From NCBI RefSeq assembly GCF_947498015.1, contig NZ_CANMIR010000009.1, positions 1 through 64,000 of the forward strand: DNA of 64,000 nt, given 5' to 3'. Position 1 is the first letter of the stretch. Each line of letters opens with the position of its first letter. This DNA comes from an uncultured Neptuniibacter sp. GTDB lineage: Bacteria; Pseudomonadota; Gammaproteobacteria; Pseudomonadales; Balneatricaceae. The notes beneath the pieces were generated by a model. The model saw only the letters and a program-made list of their open reading frames with translations. It was not told the DNA's origin and made no database searches. Below, piece by piece: positions 17,773 through 26,573 of this stretch. The translations under genes and the position numbers were made by a program.

Positions 17773-18972
17773 ATGAACGACTTACAGATCAAGAAGTTAC
17801 TTAGGGAAAAGAAAATTGGTAGGCACAACACAGGTGACAGGTTGGGTCTCTATTTTCGGGTAAGTGAAGGAGGTACGGGAACGTGGGTTGTACGTTACAA
17901 GGCGCACTCTAAACGCCGTGAAATAACCTTAGGGAGATATGCTATTGGTGCTCCCGATCACATCACTCTGGCCGATGCACGGGGAGAAGCAGCACAGATT
18001 CAGGCTGCAGCCAAGAAGGGAATTGATCCGCTAGCTGAACGGGAGAGGGATCATTTAGCCAAGGTAAATACAGTTGATGATCTTGCTGAAGATTGGTTAG
18101 AAGATTGTAAGCGTCGATTGAAGCATCCAGGAATCCCTGAACGTGTTTACCAGAAAGATATAGCGCCCAGCATTGGACAACTATCTCTTGATCAAGTTAA
18201 CGCGAGAGATATCAGAGGGGTGATCACTAAAATTGCGAGAAGTAATCGGCCTACTATCGCGAATGATGCTCTGGCGTATTGTAAGCAGATCTTCAATCAC
18301 GGTATTAAGCTTGATCTAATCCAGAATAATCCCGCCCAAGCTTTCCGCAATGTTGATGCTGGAGGTACTGAAGAAAGCCGTGATAGGGCGCTGTCTTTGG
18401 AAGAGGTTCAGCATCTCTTTGAGGTTTTCAGAAACAATACTGATCAGTTCACACGCGATAACTATCTTGCCGTGGCTCTTTTATTATGCCTTGGTGTCCG
18501 TAAAGGAGAGCTAATTGCTGCTGAATGGTCTGAGATCGATCTCGAAAAGGGTCTCTGGGTGATTCCTAAACACAGGAGTAAAAATGGCGATTCGATTACT
18601 ATTCCTCTTGTTGAGTGTGTTGTGGAATGGTTCTGTGAGCTGAAGTATCGATCTGCTGGATCAGAATATGTGTTTCCGCGTAGACGTTCTAGCAAGAGGA
18701 ATGGGCATGTATCCCCAGATACCTTGAATGCAGCAATAGCCAAACTCTTCAAAGAAGAAAAGCTAGAAATTGATCATTTCACCGTTCACGATTTGCGCAG
18801 AACATTTCGGACACAGTTGGGGTTTCTCGCGGTTCCTGGTCATGTCGCGGAGCGTTGTATGAATCATCGAATTCCAGGTATAGAGAGGACTTATAATATT
18901 CATGACTATTTTGATGAAAGAAAGGAAGCCCTAGAGCTGCTAATAAAGCGTTTTGCACCGTTAATAAAATAG
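17773..18972 (+). CDS. int: Tyrosine-family site-specific integrase of the island
   Basis: A 399-residue P4/CP4-type integrase with an N-terminal DUF4102 arm-binding domain (about residues 1-95), a SAM-like core-binding domain (about 100-190) and a catalytic domain with Arg243 (GVRKGEL), His339-x2-Arg342 (HDLRRTF), His365 and Tyr374. ATG 17773 (MNDLQIKK) is preferred over an upstream ATG at 17737, which lies inside the repeat region. It lies about 190 bases from attL, so it is almost certainly the enzyme that inserted the island. Confidence 0.93.
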   Translation: MNDLQIKKLLREKKIGRHNTGDRLGLYFRVSEGGTGTWVVRYKAHSKRREITLGRYAIGAPDHITLADARGEAAQIQAAAKKGIDPLAERERDHLAKVNTVDDLAEDWLEDCKRRLKHPGIPERVYQKDIAPSIGQLSLDQVNARDIRGVITKIARSNRPTIANDALAYCKQIFNHGIKLDLIQNNPAQAFRNVDAGGTEESRDRALSLEEVQHLFEVFRNNTDQFTRDNYLAVALLLCLGVRKGELIAAEWSEIDLEKGLWVIPKHRSKNGDSITIPLVECVVEWFCELKYRSAGSEYVFPRRRSSKRNGHVSPDTLNAAIAKLFKEEKLEIDHFTVHDLRRTFRTQLGFLAVPGHVAERCMNHRIPGIERTYNIHDYFDERKEALELLIKRFAPLIK

Positions 18973-19103
18973 TTATAAGTGAACAGGAAAAATTTCATCT
19001 GTAACTATTTACAATAAAATTACGTCATATTCGTATTTTTAAACCATGCGGTTTGCATTACATTGACTCCCAAGCACAAGCACAAGCACAGAGGGAGTTA
19101 ACT

Positions 19104-20423
19104 ATGTCTAGATCAGAAAAACTTAGTTTCGATGATACAAAGCGTTTGCTAGATCATGCCTGTGGTTCTAGCCCTACGATGACAGCAGCAAGAGTTGCAG
19201 ATTACCTTGAAATCCCTTCTTCGAGAGTTTCTGAAGGCCGGAGAAAGGAATGGAGGTTGAGCCAAGAACTATCGGAAAAATTAATGTCTAGGTTCGGTCA
19301 GCCTAAAGCAAAGCCTGGGCTTTTTGTGCGTGCTGAACAAAGAGACTGTATTGAATCCTTCCTTGAATTAGAAGATGCAACCTCGCAGAAAAGACACTTT
19401 TCACGGGTTAGATCTTTATTTTATTCCTCAGAATTTCGCAATGAGCTGGCTGACACAATCAAAAGTATTGGTGAGGATGATCAGCTCCTGATCCCAGCTG
19501 ATTTATTTGCCGAAGATGGAGATGAGAACCTAGGTTTATTTGAACTTGGAAAGGTACGCAAAGAAAGAGCGAGAAAAAAATTCACATCAAAGGAATTTCG
19601 TAACAACAAGTTAGATAGGTTGTTTTCACTGATGAGAGATCCTCTCTTTGGTGAATGGTCTCAGATTATTTCAGATATCATCAAGTCCAAAATACAGGCT
19701 GGGCTCCAGCCGGATTCGATAAAGTTATATTTATCCGCTACAGGTTTTTATGCGGTAAATGACATTCTGAATATAGATCCTAAAGGCAATAATAATCATC
19801 TATCCACAGATAACAGTTTGGAAAAGTTAGGGAGAGAATTTGGCCTGGATATATCAGGTGTAGACAAAATGAGCCTTTTCCTTATTGGAAGGCTAGATAA
19901 ACATTTTCTTGAGCATGAGAATTTAGCGTCAGATAAAAGTGCTGATTTGAGTTTAAGAGAATATGTTATTTCTGGGGATTTGATTTGGTCATATGAAGGG
20001 CGCTTCACTAGCCCGAAACAAGGAAGTGCAGGGCTCCCTTGTATCTACTTTCCTGCTGATAGTGATGATCCCGCCTGGACACCGCCTTTGCTTAGTGGTT
20101 TTGATGATTATAAATACGGCTCTAAAAATCACAGTATGTCGCTATGCCTTGATGCTTGGACTACTTATGAGGTGTCGTTATTTCTTAAAGAAAACTGTGA
20201 TTATGCTCTATTGATCTCCTTGGGAAGTAGTGATGAGAAAGGATCCTATTTAGGGCACATGGCGGAGCGTAACATTGTAATCCCTAATATCGCGGGTCTG
20301 TCTTTGTTTAAGGAGCTTGAGCAGCTAAGGAAGTGGTTAGGGTTGCCTGAATTACCAGAAGACGAAATGAAAACCTCCATCGCTAAATTCGGCGGTTATG
20401 TCCCAGGGGCATTGGTTATTTAA
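19104..20423 (+). CDS. HTH-containing protein of unknown function, paired with beta-CASP hydrolase
   Basis: A 439-residue protein I do not recognise. The N-terminal 60 residues look like a helix-turn-helix (AARVADYLEIPSSRVSEGRRKEW), suggesting DNA or RNA binding. The long remainder has no motif I can name and no membrane segment. ATG 19104 follows GAGGGAG by 6 bases. A start 51 bases upstream would read through a short (AAGCAC) repeat and lacks a ribosome site. The next gene starts 24 bases after its stop, so the two are probably one transcript. Confidence 0.7.
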   Translation: MSRSEKLSFDDTKRLLDHACGSSPTMTAARVADYLEIPSSRVSEGRRKEWRLSQELSEKLMSRFGQPKAKPGLFVRAEQRDCIESFLELEDATSQKRHFSRVRSLFYSSEFRNELADTIKSIGEDDQLLIPADLFAEDGDENLGLFELGKVRKERARKKFTSKEFRNNKLDRLFSLMRDPLFGEWSQIISDIIKSKIQAGLQPDSIKLYLSATGFYAVNDILNIDPKGNNNHLSTDNSLEKLGREFGLDISGVDKMSLFLIGRLDKHFLEHENLASDKSADLSLREYVISGDLIWSYEGRFTSPKQGSAGLPCIYFPADSDDPAWTPPLLSGFDDYKYGSKNHSMSLCLDAWTTYEVSLFLKENCDYALLISLGSSDEKGSYLGHMAERNIVIPNIAGLSLFKELEQLRKWLGLPELPEDEMKTSIAKFGGYVPGALVI

Positions 20424-20447
20424 CTATCGATAAAACAAGGATTGGTT

Positions 20448-22130
20448 ATGCTGAAAGTAAAGTTTATAGGGGCTTCCGAGGGGGTTACGGGTTCATGTGC
20501 TTGGTTATGGCACACTGATTCCGATACGCAATTCCTAGTTGATTGCGGAATGCATCAAGGTTCGCATGATGAATTATGGAAGAATTATCAGTCTTTTGAG
20601 TTTGACCCTAGGAACATTAAGTATGTATTACTCACACATGCCCACATTGATCATTGTGGCTTGATCCCGAAATTAGTCAAAGGAGGCTTCAAGGGGTGGG
20701 TTTATTGCACTCAAGCCACTAAAGACGTGGCAATGCATATGCTTAAGGATGCGGCAAAACTGAGTGACCTTTACAATGAATCAGACATTCAATTAATAAA
20801 ATGGCATGTGATTGATTCAGGAGGATTCAGTTGGAATAAAACGCTTCGGCTTGCTGATGGTCTTTCTGCAACTTTTAAGAGAGGGAGTCATGTTCTTGGT
20901 GCTTGTGGTATTTCTATCAGATGGAGCTCTCCAGATTACCCAGGTGAACTCAAAAGCATCTTTTTTAGTGGAGATATAGGCTCACAGGCCGAAGGAAATC
21001 AATACCTCCCCCTAATGAAATCAGATCATTATCCGTGTCCACAAAGTGATTACATAGTGATGGAGTCAACTTATGGTGCTATCGCTAGGGACAATGAATT
21101 TAAGGATGCTGAGCGACGTATAAACACTCTCGGGGAGATCATTAGTGAGACTGCTTTTCGTAATGGGGGGACTGTATTAATTCCTGCTTTCTCCTTCCAT
21201 AGAACCCAAGAAATCATGTCCGATTTGCTTGTTTGGCAAAGGAAAGCATGGGCTGCTAGCAAATATGCACCTCTCATGGGAAACAAAAAGATCAAAAATG
21301 ATGGATCAGAGGCATTTGAAAACCCTTTGAGAGCGATTGTCCATAGCCCTTTAGGAAGTAAGGTCAGTGAGGTATATGCTCATCAATTGTCTAAAAAACT
21401 ATCTAATGGCAAGTATCAGTACCTTAATTCTGAGTTAGCTGGTCGTTTAGAGTGCCCAGAGGAGGATGTCGCTAGAATATTTAGGAATTTTTGTGATGAA
21501 GGTTCGGCTTATTCTCAAGGGCACATCATTCGAAATCTATGTGTGCAAGGAAAGCATAATAGTCAGACCGATAACCGTTATCAGAAAACGATAGAGCATT
21601 ACTCCGTAATCGTTGCCAGTTCAGGCATGTGTGATAACGGTCCGGTTGTAGAATACATCAACCGGATGAAGCGAGATCCAAAACACACAATAATCCTAAC
21701 CGGGTACCAATCACCAGGATCTCTTGGGGGACAACTACTGAATGGTCGAGGGAATAGTAAAGCGAAGGTAGTGAATATGTCCGGATATTATTCTGGGCAT
21801 GCTGATCAACAGAAATTGCTGGATTATGCTTTTTCTCTTGGCAAATATTCAGAGGGGGCAAGGCCTGCCAAAATCTTCATTAACCACGGAGAGAAAAACA
21901 GCAAAGAAGCTCTTAAGGCTGAGTTGCTCAAGAGAGCAGACCAATGCCATGCGGATGATCGGAATGTAGACGGTGTAGAGATCGCAAGGTCTGAATGGTT
22001 TGACCTCAATGCAGGTGCTTATATTGATGAGTGTAAAACATCAGAGGGTTCTTTGATTGAAAGGCTAATTTCTATTGAAGATAAGATAAATCGACTGACA
22101 GATGAGATCTCCGCTTTGCGTCTGCAGTAA
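20448..22130 (+). CDS. Beta-CASP metallo-beta-lactamase-fold RNA hydrolase
   Basis: A 560-residue MBL-fold protein of the CPSF/RNase J-like beta-CASP group. The zinc motif HAHIDH (64-69) is intact, followed by SGDIG, the ESTYG motif, the beta-CASP motif LIPAFSFHRTQE, IVASSGMCDNGP, SGHADQ and FINHGE. Such enzymes cleave RNA endo- or exonucleolytically. The C-terminus ends in a short coiled coil (IERLISIEDKINRLTDEISALRL). ATG 20448 follows ACAAGG. Its pairing with the upstream HTH protein inside a defence island suggests an RNA-targeting immunity role, which is inference. Confidence 0.88.
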   Translation: MLKVKFIGASEGVTGSCAWLWHTDSDTQFLVDCGMHQGSHDELWKNYQSFEFDPRNIKYVLLTHAHIDHCGLIPKLVKGGFKGWVYCTQATKDVAMHMLKDAAKLSDLYNESDIQLIKWHVIDSGGFSWNKTLRLADGLSATFKRGSHVLGACGISIRWSSPDYPGELKSIFFSGDIGSQAEGNQYLPLMKSDHYPCPQSDYIVMESTYGAIARDNEFKDAERRINTLGEIISETAFRNGGTVLIPAFSFHRTQEIMSDLLVWQRKAWAASKYAPLMGNKKIKNDGSEAFENPLRAIVHSPLGSKVSEVYAHQLSKKLSNGKYQYLNSELAGRLECPEEDVARIFRNFCDEGSAYSQGHIIRNLCVQGKHNSQTDNRYQKTIEHYSVIVASSGMCDNGPVVEYINRMKRDPKHTIILTGYQSPGSLGGQLLNGRGNSKAKVVNMSGYYSGHADQQKLLDYAFSLGKYSEGARPAKIFINHGEKNSKEALKAELLKRADQCHADDRNVDGVEIARSEWFDLNAGAYIDECKTSEGSLIERLISIEDKINRLTDEISALRLQ

Positions 22131-22155
22131 AGACTTAGCTAGCGATTTATTAAAA

Positions 22156-22181
22156 CCCACGTTAATAGTCATTAACGTGGG
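22156..22181 (-). terminator. Hairpin between convergent genes, terminator for the minus-strand operon
   Basis: A perfect 10-bp stem CCCACGTTAA/TTAACGTGGG with a 6-base loop. On the minus strand it is followed by TTTT. It lies between the beta-CASP gene and the HEPN-like gene. Confidence 0.7.
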
Positions 22182-22213
22182 GTTAGGGGCTGTACTTGAT
22201 CCTAGGGGTGGGC

Positions 22214-23572
22214 TCATACTTGATAGAGCTTTAGCTCCGGGCCTGTATACCAAACTTTGCTAGATTTATCTGTTATCAGATCTGAAATAAGCAGTAGCAA
22301 CGGCTTAATAAGAGCATCGTTGAGGACTTTTTCAATGGTCTGATTGATATTGAAGTAGGAAAGGTGAAGTTCTGTCTCTTTGTTATGGACAATCGCACAT
22401 CTTACCTTATAAAGCATTTTTGCATATTTATCTGCATTCAAGTGAGTGCAAAGATCAGCATAGGTATTGGTATTTTTAATGTTTAAATGGGATAAAAACT
22501 CTTCGCAATCAGGATCGGACCAATAGGGTTCGGTGTAAAAGAGAGATATTTCACTTGAAACAATATCCTTAAATTTTGTTCCATTTATTTCTCTTTCCCA
22601 GAACTCCCCCATTTCCTCTTCTTTAAAGAGCTTTGCAAGTAATGTTGGTTCACTGTCCTTGACGGCTTCACCCAATCGCCTAAGGTCTCTCAAAGAGAAG
22701 AGGTTGCCTCCGTTGCTATCTGCAAGGTTTACAATAGGTATTTTGAACATAAAGCTTTCAATCACATGGTACATGGAAAGAAAAGTGCCAAGTATATCGT
22801 TACTATGGTTTAGTTCGCTGATGATAATTAATGTTTCTTCGAATTGATTATAAGAGTCTGCTGGAGATACCCGTTCAAGAAGTTGAGTTGGAGTATTTAT
22901 TTTATACGAAGGCTTTTCAATATGTATAACCCTTCCTTGAAGGGCTGCATACATCTTCATAGCAGATTCTGCAGCAGAACTGTTAGGAACATTCTTGTTA
23001 TAAAGCATGTATGCCTGATTAAACTCTAGATTTTCTTCCTTAGAGAGAAAGTGGAGTAATAAACCCAAAAGATTGTTATCAAATCCGCCATCATCAATGT
23101 CACGTTCAAGGTTATCCAATTGGACTTTTATATAAGCGACTGAATTGATGGGGTGAGTTTGGTTATGATAACCAAATGCAGTGAATGGTAATTCAGAGCC
23201 ATTATACTCAGCCAAACAGAATTTTTCTTCATCAAGGCTTACATCATTTTCAAGATCGATAATTCCGTTAGCTGCGTCTTTCTCTATTTCTATTGCTATT
23301 TTAAAGAGCGGAAGCAGCTCATCCCAGTCCATTATCTCGACTGCAGAAAAGCAAGTTGCTGTGTTGATTTCATCGTAAAGATTGGGCAAGCATGGGGCAG
23401 CTTGATTGCCCATGTAAACTTCGGTGATTCCATCAGTAACATTGTTTAGTACATCGCTACACGCCTCTAGAGTTTCGTTGTCTCCGTTAGTCTCAAGCTC
23501 ATCATTAATTGAACTAAGCATTCTGTCAATTCGATCCGTGATAGAGGTATAGATTACATCCTTGTATTTCAC
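22214..23572 (-). CDS. Large protein with C-terminal HEPN-like Rx4H motif
   Basis: A 452-residue protein without a name I recognise. Near the C-terminus, residues 391-396 read RCAIVH, followed by NKE, matching the Rx4-6H catalytic motif of HEPN ribonucleases in an otherwise helical region (about residues 360-430). The N-terminal two thirds are acidic and have no motif I know. The ATG overlaps the stop of the DGQHR-like gene by 4 bases, so the two proteins are probably made together. A role as an RNA-cleaving effector is inferred. Confidence 0.7.
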   Translation of the reverse strand: MKYKDVIYTSITDRIDRMLSSINDELETNGDNETLEACSDVLNNVTDGITEVYMGNQAAPCLPNLYDEINTATCFSAVEIMDWDELLPLFKIAIEIEKDAANGIIDLENDVSLDEEKFCLAEYNGSELPFTAFGYHNQTHPINSVAYIKVQLDNLERDIDDGGFDNNLLGLLLHFLSKEENLEFNQAYMLYNKNVPNSSAAESAMKMYAALQGRVIHIEKPSYKINTPTQLLERVSPADSYNQFEETLIIISELNHSNDILGTFLSMYHVIESFMFKIPIVNLADSNGGNLFSLRDLRRLGEAVKDSEPTLLAKLFKEEEMGEFWEREINGTKFKDIVSSEISLFYTEPYWSDPDCEEFLSHLNIKNTNTYADLCTHLNADKYAKMLYKVRCAIVHNKETELHLSYFNINQTIEKVLNDALIKPLLLLISDLITDKSSKVWYTGPELKLYQV

Positions 23573-24786
23573 CTTGGGCTACCTCCGAAGTAGAAACTCC
23601 AAGAGCTGAATTCTTGACCCGATAGAAAGTCATATACAGCGTTATAAACAGCTTTCTTATTTATTACCCCTACATTAACTTTGTTTAGTTCAACTCTATT
23701 TCTTTCAATTTCAAAATCGGTAATGCGCAGTGTTTTAACTAGGCTAGGTATTTTTAAATCAATGTCAGTGATAAGTTCAACAAGGCTTTTATCGGTATCG
23801 TTTGAAAGAGCTCCTATTGCTCCAAAAATACCTATAAGAACAACTTCTCTTCCAAACCATTTGAGCCCAACATCTTCATATTCTTCATACAGATATCGGT
23901 CGAAGTTGTATATAAATTGAACAAATAGCTTTAGGAATTGAAAATCAAAACCTTCAATAAGGTCGACCTCAGGAAGGGAGCCAGACTGAAGTTGGCTGAT
24001 GAAGTCGCTATTCGTGTTAACAATTTTTCCAGCCGATAATGCAATAAGTGCGGAAATTATATGTGAGAAATGATAGGAGCCTAGGGATCTACTCTTGCTG
24101 TATTGGATTGCACTAACTTCTTTTTCTCGTAGATATCTGACCCCTTGAGGGGAAATCTCTTCTAGTTTTAGCAAGGTTCCAAGGAACAGTAGTTCAAGCT
24201 GGTGTTTTATGTTTACTGATTTATGGCCCGCATTTAGTAACAGCATTTTTTGGATTTGTTGCTCTTCCGTTAGACCATCCCACACTTCTAACCACAGGTT
24301 ATTATCATCAAAGAAGTCTAGAGGGGAGCAGAGTCGGTGAGCTTCAAATTCAATCAGGGCTTTTACAAGTTGCCGGTTTGCACCTACAGCTTTGAGTGAA
24401 CTTGAATGTTTCCGAAAAAAAGAGCTTGAGCTTGTCAGGTTTTCAATAAAGTCTTTCTTCTCAAGCAATTTAGTTATGGTCTCATGGATAACTTTTAGTC
24501 TGTGCGTTCGTTGTAAACCATCGAGAATCTTAAACTCTTCTATGTATAAATCCTCTCCTCTAATAGCTGTCTCATTCGATACTAGTACTATTGCAGGAAT
24601 GTGTTTTTTTCCATGTATGGTATCAACCAGGTGATCTAAATATTTGTTACTAACTATGCCTCTCTGTACACCAAAGTCTTTATAGTTAGCTGGTACAGAG
24701 GAAATATATTCTTTCAGGTCAACTTTGCAGAGGTAGCAGGTTGCCCCGTTTTCATTTTTAGTATCGAGTATTTTTAATTTCATCAT
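23569..24786 (-). CDS. DGQHR/DndB-like protein (ParB-sulfiredoxin type fold predicted)
   Basis: A 405-residue protein with GVQRG (residues 39-43) and ILDGLQRTHRL (87-97). This resembles the paired QR and DGQHR motifs of DndB/DGQHR-domain proteins, which act in DNA modification and defence. The central part is helical and the rest is unassigned. I start at ATG 24786. A TTG at 24828 is also possible, and neither has a strong ribosome site. It is the first gene of a two-gene operon with the HEPN-like protein. Confidence 0.65.
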   Translation of the reverse strand: MMKLKILDTKNENGATCYLCKVDLKEYISSVPANYKDFGVQRGIVSNKYLDHLVDTIHGKKHIPAIVLVSNETAIRGEDLYIEEFKILDGLQRTHRLKVIHETITKLLEKKDFIENLTSSSSFFRKHSSSLKAVGANRQLVKALIEFEAHRLCSPLDFFDDNNLWLEVWDGLTEEQQIQKMLLLNAGHKSVNIKHQLELLFLGTLLKLEEISPQGVRYLREKEVSAIQYSKSRSLGSYHFSHIISALIALSAGKIVNTNSDFISQLQSGSLPEVDLIEGFDFQFLKLFVQFIYNFDRYLYEEYEDVGLKWFGREVVLIGIFGAIGALSNDTDKSLVELITDIDLKIPSLVKTLRITDFEIERNRVELNKVNVGVINKKAVYNAVYDFLSGQEFSSWSFYFGGSPR

Positions 24787-24828
24787 AAATACGCTATGGA
24801 AGTTCAGGGCCAATGTTGTAATGCTCAA

Positions 24829-25161
24829 TAAGCTCTATATGCCTAAGTCAGGGGTATGTACTCAACGGCTTCTTTTATTCTAATAGCTTTTCTGTATAGC
24901 CTCAGTCACTTATGATTCTATCCTCTCAAAAAAGAGGTTTTCACATTGATCGAGGCTGTGTAACGAGAGATCGGTTCTGAGAGGAGCTTAGCTACATGGA
25001 GGGGGCTGAAAGATCAAGAGTTTCATCCTCTGAAACAACGCCTCATACCAAACTTCCCTTTAGGCAAAATTTAACTTTCCCCTTATTGTGAGGAGGGGTC
25101 AAGAGTAAGGAAAAGAAAAATTAAAAATAGACGGTTTCAGGAAGAGTAGGAAAGCTCATTG
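24829..25161. other. 333-bp gap without a gene: several small hairpins
   Basis: No convincing coding frame is present. It holds short dyads: CCTCT/AGAGG followed by TTTT (24922-24941, terminator-like), GTTTCA/TGAAAC (about 25019-25035), and CCCC/GGGG (about 25079-25098). Purine-rich stretches are frequent. It should contain the promoter of the DGQHR-like operon. The IS element starts at 25162, so the right side of any original element here has been cut off. Confidence 0.4.
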
Positions 25162-25188
25162 TGGCAAGCCCCTAGTTTTCTAGACAGA

Positions 25189-26007
25189 TCATAGCTTCTC
25201 ATAATACTGTTTTTCGTATTCTACTGGTGAGATGCCTCCGTTGTTACCGCGGCGTCGATTCGGATTGTAGTACATCTCGATATAATCAAAGACATCAGTT
25301 CTGGCATCAGCCCGTGTCGTGTATATCCTGCGCTTAATCCGCTCCGTTTTCAGCGACGAGAAAAAGCTCTCAGCAACCGCATTATCGTGGCAATTACCTC
25401 GACGACTCATACTGGCTTCCAGATTATTCTCAGCCAAGAACTTTCGCCAGTCCGCACAGGTATATTGAATCCCCTGATCTGAATGAACCAGCACCTTCTT
25501 TTCAGGTTTGCGCCGCCACACCGCCATCAGTAGCGCATCAATGACCAGATCGGCTCTAGGATTGTTCTTCATGCTCCAGCCAATCACTTGGCGAGAGAAT
25601 AAATCCAGAACGATTGTTAGGTATAACCAGCCTTCATGGGTACGGATATACGTGAAGTCTGTTACCCAAGCCTGATTTGGCTGGCTGACCTGGAACTGTC
25701 GATCCAGTGTATTCGGAGCGATATGACTGATACCGCCGCCAGTAAAGCCTCGATGCCGTTTATAGCCACGTTGTGATTGGATACCCGCTTCACGCATGAT
25801 GCGGTAGACACGGTTCTTACCGCAAGTTTCACCATGACCTTTCAAGTCTCGGGTGATGTTGCGATACCCATAGGCACAACCGCTTTCTAACCAGAACTGT
25901 TTTATCTGTCCAAGCAACCGCTTGTCCTCATGGCTGCGCTGGCTTTCAGGAGACTTTAACCACGCATAAAACCCACTTCTGTGGAGGTTGAGCGTGCGAC
26001 ACATCAC
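25189..26007 (-). CDS. IS3-family transposase OrfB (DDE integrase)
   Basis: A 272-residue rve-type transposase with HTH_21-like N-terminus (SGFYAWLKS) and DDE catalytic core: Asp in WVTDFTYI, Asp in VHSDQGIQYT and Glu in NAVAESFFSSLK. The reading frame is open upstream into the end of orfA in the -1 frame (ERYAFIKSRLDKYSVAVMCRTL), which is the usual arrangement for an OrfAB fusion made by programmed frameshifting. The stop lies inside the left terminal repeat. Confidence 0.95.
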   Translation of the reverse strand: MMCRTLNLHRSGFYAWLKSPESQRSHEDKRLLGQIKQFWLESGCAYGYRNITRDLKGHGETCGKNRVYRIMREAGIQSQRGYKRHRGFTGGGISHIAPNTLDRQFQVSQPNQAWVTDFTYIRTHEGWLYLTIVLDLFSRQVIGWSMKNNPRADLVIDALLMAVWRRKPEKKVLVHSDQGIQYTCADWRKFLAENNLEASMSRRGNCHDNAVAESFFSSLKTERIKRRIYTTRADARTDVFDYIEMYYNPNRRRGNNGGISPVEYEKQYYEKL

Positions 26008-26036
26008 CGCGACAGAATACTTATCGAGCCGTGACT

Positions 26037-26369
26037 TTATGAACGCGTATCTTTCCTTGACTCGCTTGCAAAGTACGCGGCGGCCTCCTTTAGGATGTCT
26101 CTTTCCTCGGTTACTCGTCGCAGCTCAGCTTTAAGTCGGCGTAGCTCTTCCTGCTGTTGCGAAATCGTCTGATGCTGAGAGCCTGTATCACCGTATTTCT
26201 TAATCCAGTCATTCAGACTCTTCGTGGTAACACCCAGTCTTTCAGCAACTTCTGAAATCTTGTAACCGCGGTCTGTGACTTGCTTAACCGCTTCAATTTT
26301 GAACTCTTCGGGGTAGCGTTTATAGCTCATGAATGGACACCTTTTTTGCGTTGATTGTAACGCTATCAA
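26037..26369 (-). CDS. IS3-family transposase OrfA (HTH protein)
   Basis: A small DNA-binding protein that begins MSYKRYPEEFKIEAVKQV (ATG at about 26330) and has the typical transposase_8 HTH followed by a leucine-rich coiled coil (QHQTISQQQEELRRLKAEL). The frame is also open upstream to 26369, inside the terminal repeat. It ends about 30 bases before the first ATG of orfB, but the orfB frame already overlaps it. Confidence 0.92.
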   Translation of the reverse strand: MIALQSTQKRCPFMSYKRYPEEFKIEAVKQVTDRGYKISEVAERLGVTTKSLNDWIKKYGDTGSQHQTISQQQEELRRLKAELRRVTEERDILKEAAAYFASESRKDTRS

Positions 26370-26573
26370 GTGTCTAGAGTACTAGGGGCTTGCCATTCTG
26401 CCTTTTCAAATTATGTTAATTGTCATCTTCCTGAATATCAGCCTTCTGTTTGTTTAAAGCTCTTTGAGCCTCAGGATACAATACTTAAATCAAATTTAAC
26501 CTAAATTGATCTACCTATTAAAGGTTATGATACCCTTTAATATCAGAACCTTAGTCCTCACTTGATAACATAT

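Larger units (their letters stand above)
25162..26395 (-). mobile_element. IS3-family insertion sequence (about 1.23 kb)
   Basis: The terminal inverted repeats are 25162-25195 and 26362-26395, identical at 29 of 34 positions and starting TGGCAAGCCCCTAGT. Two overlapping-type transposase frames lie inside on the minus strand. Both frames look intact, so the element may be active. I see no clear target duplication in the immediate flanks. Confidence 0.93.

Noticed and set aside
19070-19090. A short tandem AAGCAC repeat as a possible CRISPR or phase-variable tract
   Set aside because: Only three copies of six bases, upstream of the ribosome site. No spacers and no reading frame is changed by it.
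24922-24941. Treating the CCTCT/AGAGG hairpin as a definite terminator
   Set aside because: The stem is only five pairs and no plus-strand gene ends nearby.
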